Shown here: in pieces, positions 1 through 5,794 of the stretch
How positions within the stretch are numbered: position 1 is the stretch's first letter
Layout of the letters: each line of letters starts with the position of its first letter
DNA from: an uncultured Caulobacterales bacterium
Lineage (GTDB): Bacteria; Pseudomonadota; Alphaproteobacteria; Caulobacterales; Maricaulaceae
NCBI GenBank assembly: GCA_937981945.1
Contig: CALJNJ010000069.1
Span: 1 to 11,328 of the forward strand
Length of the DNA: 11,328 bases
Reading direction: 5' to 3'
Notes under the pieces: generated by a model
What the model was told of the DNA's origin: nothing
The model's input: the letters and a program-made list of their open reading frames with translations, nothing else
The model's database searches: none
Position numbers and translations under genes: made by a program

Positions 1-1150
1 GAAAGCTGAGGACCAGAATCCGGACATTGGCCGTGTCTTTGTTAGACGCGCTCAGATACAGATCGGCAACAAATTCCGGCGCGAACGTTATCAGCGCCGC
101 GAACATCATGATCAGCACAACACAAATGGATATGGTCGCCATTCCGGCCCGCCTGACGGCAGCTTTGTTACCCGCGCCCGCGGCCAACCCGACGCGGACG
201 GCTCCGCCCATGGCAAAACCAAAAGGCAACATAAAGGCCATGGCGGCAGCGTTCAGCGCAATTTGATAGGCCGCCGTTTCTGTTGTCCCGATAAAGGCCA
301 TCAAAAACACACAGGCATTGAACAACATGCCTTCAAACACAGTGGTGACACTGATCGGCCAACCGAGCTTTACGACTTCGCGAAAACGCTGCCAGTGAGG
401 CCGAAAGAAGTTATCGAATATTTGAAATTCGCGCGCGTCTTTGTCCCAATAGCAATAGGCTGCAAACATCAAAAAGCCCAGAAACAGCGATAAAGACGAA
501 GCAATCCCGGCGCCCACAAGCTCCAGGCGCGGAAAGCCCCATAAACCAAAAATCAATAGGGCGTTCAGCGCTCCGTTGATGACCACCATAATGCTCACCA
601 GCACAAGCGGCACTTTGGTTTTTTCAATGGCCGCCAAAAAATTGCGCAGCGCCCACATACCCATGGCAAAAGGCCAGCCGGGCGCCAAAGCCATCATATA
701 TTGAGCGGCAGGTTTGGCGATCTCCGGGCGCACTAAAGCGATCAGCGGCTCGACAAACAGCAATAAAAGAAAAACCAGAGGCGTCATAAACAGAATGGAC
801 CAAAAGGCCATACGCACGCTTTTGCGGGCATCTTTTCGGTCTGATTGATCAGCGCCAAGCGCCTGAGCAACCAAAGGCGAAACGGCCATGACCGGCCCGC
901 AGCCAATCATCCACAACAGAAAATAGACAACACTGCCCAACCCGGCAGCCGCCAAGGCGGCCTCCCCGATACGGCCCAGCATAATCGTATCAATAAAGTG
1001 GATGGAAAATTGAATAAACTGCGCCAACGCCATAGGAACGCCCAAAACCATCAGGGCTTTCAGCTCACCGCCAAACGTTTCCGGCATTTTATATTTGCCC
1101 GCGTCGCCCACAATTGGGTCTTGAATTATGTCTTGTATTTGATCTTGCAT
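1..1150 (-). CDS. MATE family efflux transporter (NorM/DinF-like), C-terminus cut off by window edge
   Basis: Translating the minus strand from the ATG at 1150 gives an open frame of about 383 codons that runs off the left edge, so a typical 450-470 residue MATE protein would lack only its last segments here. The protein is very hydrophobic with many membrane spans. Near the N-terminus it has VLGVPMALAQFIQFSIHFID followed by TIMLGRIGEAALAAAGLG, the usual MATE pattern of a first span followed by a D-T-x-M-L-G-like turn. The central part repeats this layout (KLGWPISVTTVFEGMLFNAC then GTTETAAYQIALNAAAMAF), as expected from the two homologous halves of the family. MATE proteins export cationic drugs or metabolites in exchange for Na+ or H+ across the inner membrane; the substrate cannot be told. 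The start at 1150 has only a weak GAAG element upstream. A second in-frame ATG at 1099 would remove 17 hydrophilic residues. The unusual 5' region is described separately. Confidence 0.9.
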   Translation of the reverse strand, partial: MQDQIQDIIQDPIVGDAGKYKMPETFGGELKALMVLGVPMALAQFIQFSIHFIDTIMLGRIGEAALAAAGLGSVVYFLLWMIGCGPVMAVSPLVAQALGADQSDRKDARKSVRMAFWSILFMTPLVFLLLLFVEPLIALVRPEIAKPAAQYMMALAPGWPFAMGMWALRNFLAAIEKTKVPLVLVSIMVVINGALNALLIFGLWGFPRLELVGAGIASSLSLFLGFLMFAAYCYWDKDAREFQIFDNFFRPHWQRFREVVKLGWPISVTTVFEGMLFNACVFLMAFIGTTETAAYQIALNAAAMAFMLPFGFAMGGAVRVGLAAGAGNKAAVRRAGMATISICVVLIMMFAALITFAPEFVADLYLSASNKDTANVRILVLSF

Positions 1151-1190
1151 TTTATCTTCGTGTTTTGAAATTTAATGTGTCGAAGATAAA
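1151..1190 (-). repeat. perfect 10-bp inverted repeat abutting the MATE start codon
   Basis: TTTATCTTCG (1151-1160) and CGAAGATAAA (1181-1190) are exact reverse complements separated by 20 nt. The repeat lies directly against the MATE ATG at 1150. In the mRNA it would form a hairpin whose 3' arm contains the only Shine-Dalgarno-like bases (GAAG) of the MATE gene, so folding could hide the translation start. As DNA it could instead be an operator whose half-site centres are about three helical turns apart. A perfect 10-bp pairing in a leader of about 190 nt is unlikely by chance (roughly 0.02 expected). Confidence 0.5.
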
Positions 1191-1245
1191 AATTACCCCC
1201 GAGAGCGATGGCTCCGGAGGTCATGGATTAATATGGCCTCGGGAG
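1188..1245 (-). terminator. terminator-like hairpin in the MATE leader (possible attenuator)
   Basis: On the minus strand CTCCCGAGG (1245-1237) pairs with TCTCGGGGG (1204-1196) over nine pairs, two of them G-U. The loop is about 32 nt. Four bases after the stem comes a run of five T (1192-1188). A GC-rich stem followed closely by a U-run is the pattern of an intrinsic terminator. It sits between a possible leader peptide and the MATE gene, so if active it would end transcription before the gene. The long loop weakens the case. The plus strand folds at least as well because GGTCAT (1220-1225 region) and ATGGCC can pair inside the outer stem. Confidence 0.35.
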
Positions 1246-1320
1246 CTATGTGGTCGAGTACGCGCAAAGACGGAATCGCGTCGCAGCCGCCTCCTCAATA
1301 TGCATCATGAAAATATTCAT
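1246..1320 (-). CDS. possible 24-residue leader peptide upstream of the MATE gene
   Basis: The frame runs from ATG at 1320 to TAG at 1248-1246. It is preceded by GGAG with six to seven bases of spacing (in cacggagcgatcc), a better ribosome binding site than that of the MATE gene itself. The peptide begins MNIFMMHIEEAAA and ends CAYSTT. It shows no run of a single amino acid, so classic amino-acid attenuation is not supported. Its stop codon directly touches the 5' arm of the terminator-like hairpin, so a ribosome stalled late in this frame would block that hairpin. Leader peptides of this type control some antibiotic-resistance genes, for example ermC and bmrCD. No homologue is recognised and translation is unproven. 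Confidence 0.3.
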   Translation of the reverse strand: MNIFMMHIEEAAATRFRLCAYSTT

Positions 1321-1345
1321 GGATCGCTCCGTGGTTAGATCCGCG

Positions 1346-1374
1346 CATTTACGCGCCCTGCGACAAGCTGTCAA
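1346..1374 (-). promoter_or_regulatory. sigma70-like promoter for the MATE leader
   Basis: On the minus strand a perfect -35 hexamer TTGACA (1374-1369) is followed by a 17-nt spacer and TAAATG (1351-1346), which matches three of six -10 positions. Transcription would begin near 1339, giving a leader of about 190 nt before the MATE ATG. It lies just downstream of the regA stop at 1405, so the MATE gene appears to be transcribed independently of regBA. Confidence 0.45.
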
Positions 1375-1404
1375 TCAGATTTAAAAAATTGTCTTAAAGG
1401 CGCT

Positions 1405-1953
1405 TTAGCGCGGTGCGCGTTTCGCCAGAATGCGCTGCAAGGTTCGGCGGTGCATATTCAGGCGCCGCGCCGTCTCGGAGACGTTTTTCCCGCAGAGTTC
1501 ATAGACACGCTGAATGTGCTCCCAGCGCACCCGGTCTGCTGACATTGGGTTTTCAGGCGGCTCAGGGCGCTCGCCTTCTCCTGCCAACAGAGCTTTGCAA
1601 ACATCGTCGGCGTCGGCAGGTTTGGCCAGATAATCAACCGCGCCGGCTTTCACGGCGTGAACGGCCGTCGCCAAATTTCCATAACCTGTGAGCATCACCA
1701 TTTTGCAATCGCCGCGGGCCTGATGAAGCGCATCAACGACCGTCAGACCGTTACCGTCTTCCAGGCGCATGTCGATGACGGCAAATGCCGGCGGGTCGGA
1801 TTTGACCTTGGCCATAGCCTCCGCAACGGATTCGACCGTGGTGACTTCAAACCCTCTGTGTTCCATCGCGCGGCCGAGCCGGTTACGAAAAGGACCGTCA
1901 TCATCAAGGATCATTAAGGTGTTATCTTCAGGGAGGTTATATTCTGTCGCCAT
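1405..1953 (-). CDS. regA: RegA/ActR/PrrA family redox response regulator
   Basis: This 182-residue protein is the DNA-binding response regulator of the RegB/RegA (PrrB/PrrA, ActS/ActR) global redox system. The receiver domain covers about residues 10-122, with the acidic pocket LDDD at 16-19, phosphoacceptor D61 in VIDMRLEDGNG, T89 and K111. A short proline-rich linker (PEPPENP) follows. The C-terminus is a Fis-type helix-turn-helix with NVSETARRLNMHRRTLQRIL at 157-176, a segment almost invariant in the family. Length and layout match the family (about 180-190 residues). AGGA lies about seven bases before the ATG at 1953. The 84-nt gap from regB contains a small palindrome, GTCA-GAATA-TGAC (1979-1991), and no convincing promoter, so read-through from regB is likely. 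In relatives it controls respiration, CO2 and N2 fixation, hydrogenase or photosynthesis genes; no target sites are visible here. Confidence 0.95.
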   Translation of the reverse strand: MATEYNLPEDNTLMILDDDGPFRNRLGRAMEHRGFEVTTVESVAEAMAKVKSDPPAFAVIDMRLEDGNGLTVVDALHQARGDCKMVMLTGYGNLATAVHAVKAGAVDYLAKPADADDVCKALLAGEGERPEPPENPMSADRVRWEHIQRVYELCGKNVSETARRLNMHRRTLQRILAKRAPR

Positions 1954-2037
1954 GTCTCATCCTGTGAATTCTGCGCGGGTCAGAATATGACAAATAAATT
2001 GCTCTAAGTCAGCAAAATTCGAAAGGTTTGACGCAAA

Positions 2038-3360
2038 TTAGGCAGGGCTTCCTAAAATGGCCTCTTTCGGCCAAATCATGGAGACTTCCGCGCCGCCATT
2101 TTGACGGTTATTAAATTTGACCTTTGCGCCGGTTCTTTCCAGCAATGTTTTCGAAATAAACAGGCCAAGCCCCAAACCTCCGGCACGTTTTTTCTCGGGC
2201 CGCGATGTCACATAGGGCTCACCCAGCCTGTCTCGGACAGCGGCGTCAAACCCGGGGCCATCATCATAAATTGACAAGGATATTTCGCTATCGCTCCAGT
2301 TTCCTGTCAAAACTACATTTGAGCTGGCAAAGCTGACGGCGTTTTCGATCAAATTGCGCAGGGCATACATAAGCTCAGCCCGTCTTTGAACAATTGGAAT
2401 ATCATCATTATTCATATCAATATCAATTGTGACGCCGGCTTTTATCCCGTCATAAGGTTCGCACGCTTCTTCCAGCAAAACATCAAATGACAGGTTGTCG
2501 TGAAACAAATCCCCTTCATCGCCCCGCTCGCTTAACTGTTTTAAAATATCACGGCAGCGTTCCGTTTGCGACAGAAGCAAATCAATGTCTTCGGCCAAAT
2601 GGGTGCCGGGCTTCGCGTCTCGGGACATTTCCTTTGCCGTTAAACGAATGGTTGCCAGCGGCGTACCAAGTTCATGGGCAGCCGCAGCCGCCATACCGCC
2701 GAGCGCGGATAATTTCTGCTCATGGGCCAAGACGGCTTCGGTGGCGCGAAGGGCTTCCGACATACGACGGCTTTCCCTGGCGGAACGCCAAGCATACATG
2801 GACGTAAAGATCATCCCGACGATAAGCGCGAACCAACTGCCCAGCCTGAAAACAAAGGGGAGCTCAAATCCTTCTTCGCTCCACGGCAGAGGCTGAAAAT
2901 TATAAACCATGGCCAGTGACAGGCCGGCGGCCAACAAACCCAGCAAGGACAAAACCGGGCGGCTTAATGTGGTCGCGCCTGTCACGACAGGCGCCAAAAA
3001 CAGAAGCGCAAACGGATTATTCATACCCCCGGTGAGCCACAGCAGCGCCGCCAACTGAACCAAGTCAAAACCCAATTGCCCAATGGCTTCAGGGTCTTCT
3101 ACGCGGCGATCCAACGGCAACGCAAAGGTCACGCCCAAATTGACCACAAGCGATAAAGCGATCATCAAAAAACACGGCAGAACCGGATAATCATATCCCA
3201 TGCCAAAGCCGACAAAGAGAAGCGCTGCAGTCTGGCCGCCAATGGCAAGCCATCGCAATAAAACTAAGGTTGAGCGTCGTAGCCGGCCTGACACTTGACG
3301 GGACATTTCCGACCGAAATGTGGAAAATGGAAATATTGTCGCGCGCGCTTTTTCGGGCAT
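2038..3360 (-). CDS. regB: RegB/ActS/PrrB family redox sensor histidine kinase
   Basis: This membrane-bound sensor kinase phosphorylates RegA. Numbering from the longer possible start (TTG 3390, 450 residues), six hydrophobic spans cover about 41-200. The quinone-binding heptapeptide GGMNNPF is at 121-127, in the loop where the family carries GGxxNPF. The H-box AAHELGTPL places the phosphorylated histidine at H239. C279 in QTERCRDIL matches the redox-active cysteine of the RegB redox box. The ATP-binding domain has NLIENA (N350), DDGPGF (376-381) and GGLGLGL (404-410). All elements for redox sensing and kinase activity are therefore intact. I prefer the ATG at 3360 (440 residues): the TTG at 3390 has no correctly spaced Shine-Dalgarno, and the shorter start leaves room for a promoter. 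regA follows on the same strand and senC diverges. Confidence 0.95.
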   Translation of the reverse strand: MPEKARATIFPFSTFRSEMSRQVSGRLRRSTLVLLRWLAIGGQTAALLFVGFGMGYDYPVLPCFLMIALSLVVNLGVTFALPLDRRVEDPEAIGQLGFDLVQLAALLWLTGGMNNPFALLFLAPVVTGATTLSRPVLSLLGLLAAGLSLAMVYNFQPLPWSEEGFELPFVFRLGSWFALIVGMIFTSMYAWRSARESRRMSEALRATEAVLAHEQKLSALGGMAAAAAHELGTPLATIRLTAKEMSRDAKPGTHLAEDIDLLLSQTERCRDILKQLSERGDEGDLFHDNLSFDVLLEEACEPYDGIKAGVTIDIDMNNDDIPIVQRRAELMYALRNLIENAVSFASSNVVLTGNWSDSEISLSIYDDGPGFDAAVRDRLGEPYVTSRPEKKRAGGLGLGLFISKTLLERTGAKVKFNNRQNGGAEVSMIWPKEAILGSPA

Positions 3361-3430
3361 AGACTTCTGACCTGTATTCTTTAAAGACAATCTCTCTATA
3401 ACAAGCTGGAACTTAAATCCGGAGACTAAT
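3361..3430. promoter_or_regulatory. divergent regB-senC promoter region
   Basis: Seventy bases separate the preferred regB ATG from the senC start. On the plus strand TATAAC (3397-3402) matches five of six -10 positions but has no good -35 partner. On the minus strand TTGTTA, 17 nt and AAGAAT (ending at 3376) is a weak promoter that would put the regB mRNA start only about nine bases before its ATG. No RegA-type GCGGC-N5-GTCGC box is seen. Confidence 0.3.
3419..3424 (+). promoter_or_regulatory. ribosome binding site that fixes the TTG start of senC
   Basis: CCGGAG ends six bases before TTG at 3431. The first in-frame ATG downstream (about 3500) lies inside the lipobox and would destroy the signal peptide, so the TTG start is required. 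Confidence 0.65.
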
Positions 3431-4066
3431 TTGATCCCTGCGCAAAATCTTACTCGGCTTTTTCAGATCGTGGTCGTCTCTCTCGGGCTGAGCGCAATTA
3501 TGGCTGCGTGCAGCAATAAGAACGATGATCCGGGCCGCTCGGGGACAGTCGTCGCAACCGGAAGCGCCGAAATAGGCGGGCCGTTCAGTCTGGTCAATCA
3601 AGATGGTTTGCCGGTGACGCAAGATGATATTCAGGGAAAGCCCCAACTGATTTACTTCGGATTTGCATATTGCCCGGATGTTTGTCCTTTGGCGCTGCAA
3701 CAAATGGGAGCTGCCTTGGACGCCGTTGATCCGTCGAGCGAGTTTTTTCAGCCCATTTTCATTTCCGTAGATCCTGAGCGGGATACGCCGGATATGCTCA
3801 AGCTTTATGTGAGCAATAACGGGTTTCCGAAAAACCTTATGGGATTAACCGGGTCGGCCGAACAGGTTGAAGCCGCTAAATCCGTCTATAAGATTTACTC
3901 GCAAAAAATCCCTGATCCCGACGGCGGTGAAGATTACACAGTCGACCATCTCAGCCTGATTTATCTGATGGATAAGAAAGGCAAATTTGTCGACGTTTTT
4001 ACCCATGCATCAACCACAGAAGATATTACACGCCGGCTTAAAGCTTTCAAAAAGCGCAATGATTAA
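3431..4066 (+). CDS. senC: SCO1/SenC/PrrC family copper-binding lipoprotein
   Basis: This 211-residue protein has a thioredoxin-like Sco fold used in copper delivery to, and redox maintenance of, the CuA or CuB centre of cytochrome c oxidase. The copper ligands are present: C81 and C85 in FAYCPDVCP and H173 in VDHLSLIYLMD. ISVDPERDTP (111-120) is also typical. The N-terminus is a hydrophobic segment ending in IMAAC with a lipobox cysteine at C27, so it should be a lipid-anchored periplasmic protein, where many Sco proteins instead keep a membrane helix. It starts with TTG and diverges from regB. In Rhodobacter the senC/prrC gene also sits between regB and regA, so linkage to the redox regulators is expected. 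Its stop overlaps that of the convergent lipoprotein gene by 4 bp. Confidence 0.95.
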   Translation: MIPAQNLTRLFQIVVVSLGLSAIMAACSNKNDDPGRSGTVVATGSAEIGGPFSLVNQDGLPVTQDDIQGKPQLIYFGFAYCPDVCPLALQQMGAALDAVDPSSEFFQPIFISVDPERDTPDMLKLYVSNNGFPKNLMGLTGSAEQVEAAKSVYKIYSQKIPDPDGGEDYTVDHLSLIYLMDKKGKFVDVFTHASTTEDITRRLKAFKKRND

Positions 4067-5721
4067 TCAGATTGCTTTCTGGCAGCCGCTGCTTTTTTCG
4101 GATCGGGCGAATGAGAAAAGCTAATACCAATAGATTCAATTAGCCCGTCCATATCAAACGGCTCAGGCGCGATAATCTCTTCGCCGTCTTCGGGCGGAGT
4201 CATAATGGCGGCAAACTGAGCTTGCTGCCAATCTTGATAATCCATGAGCGCTTGCCCGGCCTTGAAGCCGCCCTCAGGACTCATTTCGACCGTTAGCGTG
4301 CCGCCCAAATCAATCAGCCCTTGCGCTTTTTCCGCAAAGTCGCCGGCCAGTTCCGTTTGTGCGCTGCCTTTCGCGCCCAAGGTCACCATCATGATGGCGG
4401 CTTTCGCCTGCTGTCTGATCAAATCAGGGCTGACATCTTGGTCCAGAGCATTTTTTTGAATAGCTTTGTCGATAATGGAGCGATCTTCAAATGACAGTTT
4501 AATGCCATGCAGGACCAGATTGCTGTAAGCATCCTTTAGTAGGCTTGTCGGATCAGGCATATTCGCCGGGTCTTCGATATTTTGCATATCCGTGGTCAGT
4601 TTAGCCATGGTTTCAGATAAATGCTTCATGCCTTCTATTTTTGACCGGCCCGATACAATGAATCCGTCTTTAAGGGTGAGGGTCAAATTTTCTGTTTCAA
4701 CGATATCTTTGTTTTCATCAAGCTTGGCTTTTGACGACAGCGTAAATTCTAAACTGTCATAACCAATATCACCCAAAGTGGTTTTCATTTTCGCCAATTC
4801 AGGGTCGGTGGATTCTCCCGTAAAGACTACGTTTGCCAGCGGCATGTCTATTTCGCTGACAAACAGGCCTGCACCGGTCTCCGTGTGAGAGGCTGTCATT
4901 TTGGGAATCGAAAAGTTCAGCCCGTCACCATCTAATTTCAGATTATCCAAGAGCATATTGGAAAACCCGGCACTAAACGGACTAAAGGCATTTGATCTTT
5001 TTTGCGTTCCGGCGAACCTCATATCCCTGATGGACAAGCTATCGACAGAAAACTTTGCCGTCTCCGAGCCCGTTCCGCCCGTGCCGCTTAAGTTTTTTAC
5101 CAGCAAAGACGAACGGCCATCGACTTCAGGTGTCAGGCCGGCGAAGGCCAGCGTCAGATCTGCATCTGCCCCGTCCATTTCAAGGCCTTCAATATATCCG
5201 CCGCCCGTAAAGCTTCCATTGCCCGGGTCACCCAATTTTTGAAACTCAGAGAAATCATCGGCGTCAGGATTAGTAAACAAGCGCAACAGGCCGGCATCGT
5301 CTTCGTCCGGCAATATAACGCTCATCTCAGCAATCGATATTTTTGTTCCGTCAGAGGAATCCGTACCCGACAAACCTGTGAGCTTGAACTTGTCGGCAAA
5401 GGGGGTGTCATCATCAAGCATGCGCAAGCCCGTGACTTCCAAGCGGCTGATATCATAGCCGCCGTTTTCGGTTTTAAGGTCCGTAAAAACGTAATTTCCG
5501 GCGCTGCCGGTTTTCTCGCCCCAGCTCAGCTTACCCCCGGCTTCAGACATATTAAGTGCCGCGAGCGCTTTTTGGGCATCCTCTTCAGGGACTGATCGCG
5601 TCTCAACGGCACTTGCCACTAATTGTTTAACTGAAGCTTCGGAGAGGCCGGCCGAAGACTTCTTACAGGCGCCTAAAGCGCAAATGGCCATAACGCCCGC
5701 GCCCAAAAATATCAGTCTCAC
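4063..5721 (-). CDS. large lipoprotein of unknown function, paralogue of the 5795-7291 gene
   Basis: This 552-residue protein has a short signal peptide ending in LGAC, so C19 is the predicted lipid-modified residue. Lysines at +1 and +2, rather than aspartate, would favour the outer membrane if the E. coli sorting rule applies. The mature part is rich in Asp, Gly, Ser, Leu and Lys, with repeated beta-strand-like stretches and no further membrane span. I recognise no enzyme motif. It shares two blocks with the neighbouring lipoprotein: an N-terminal block (about 44-101, from VPEEDAQKALAALNMSE) and a C-terminal block (about 415-480, ending GGTLTVEM). The repeated beta character loosely recalls YdgA/DUF945 or AsmA-like proteins, but that is inference. 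The GTG start at 5721 is chosen because AGGGAG lies seven bases upstream. It is probably co-transcribed with the upstream paralogue across a 73-bp gap. Confidence 0.85.
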   Translation of the reverse strand: MRLIFLGAGVMAICALGACKKSSAGLSEASVKQLVASAVETRSVPEEDAQKALAALNMSEAGGKLSWGEKTGSAGNYVFTDLKTENGGYDISRLEVTGLRMLDDDTPFADKFKLTGLSGTDSSDGTKISIAEMSVILPDEDDAGLLRLFTNPDADDFSEFQKLGDPGNGSFTGGGYIEGLEMDGADADLTLAFAGLTPEVDGRSSLLVKNLSGTGGTGSETAKFSVDSLSIRDMRFAGTQKRSNAFSPFSAGFSNMLLDNLKLDGDGLNFSIPKMTASHTETGAGLFVSEIDMPLANVVFTGESTDPELAKMKTTLGDIGYDSLEFTLSSKAKLDENKDIVETENLTLTLKDGFIVSGRSKIEGMKHLSETMAKLTTDMQNIEDPANMPDPTSLLKDAYSNLVLHGIKLSFEDRSIIDKAIQKNALDQDVSPDLIRQQAKAAIMMVTLGAKGSAQTELAGDFAEKAQGLIDLGGTLTVEMSPEGGFKAGQALMDYQDWQQAQFAAIMTPPEDGEEIIAPEPFDMDGLIESIGISFSHSPDPKKAAAARKQSD

Positions 5722-5734
5722 TTCATAGCTCCCT
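5718..5734 (-). promoter_or_regulatory. ribosome binding site and minimal ATG-AAG-TGA frame at the GTG start
   Basis: AGGGAG (5734-5729) lies seven bases before GTG at 5721. Between them an ATG (5726-5724) opens a two-codon frame, ATG AAG TGA, whose TGA overlaps the GTG. The ATG is only two bases from the Shine-Dalgarno, too close for good initiation, so GTG is the likelier start. The minimal frame could still lower or couple initiation. Confidence 0.4.
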
Positions 5735-5794
5735 AATTCTTCGCCAACGCGTTAAACCGGTTTGCGACTGTAAAACAAGTGAGACAGATTTAAA

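Noticed and set aside
27..1168. Several plus-strand open frames antisense to the first gene
   Set aside because: The minus strand encodes a clear MATE transporter throughout; these frames have no recognisable domains and are shadows of it.
1151..1404. Guanidine or SAM-type riboswitch, or 6S RNA, in the MATE leader
   Set aside because: Characteristic conserved segments of these RNAs were not found; only generic hairpins and a short peptide frame are supported.
1361..1410. Intrinsic terminator right after regA
   Set aside because: Only a 4-bp GCGC/GCGC stem lies near the stop and the T-run is too far away to be convincing.
3360..3390. TTG at 3390 as the regB start
   Set aside because: GAGAGA lies directly against the TTG with no spacing, and the region would overlap likely promoter elements; ATG at 3360 is preferred, though 3390 cannot be excluded.
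5718..5726. True frameshift in the lipoprotein gene (MK-RLIF start)
   Set aside because: The GTG start has a well-spaced AGGGAG and yields a complete signal peptide, so no frameshift is needed; kept only as a possibility.
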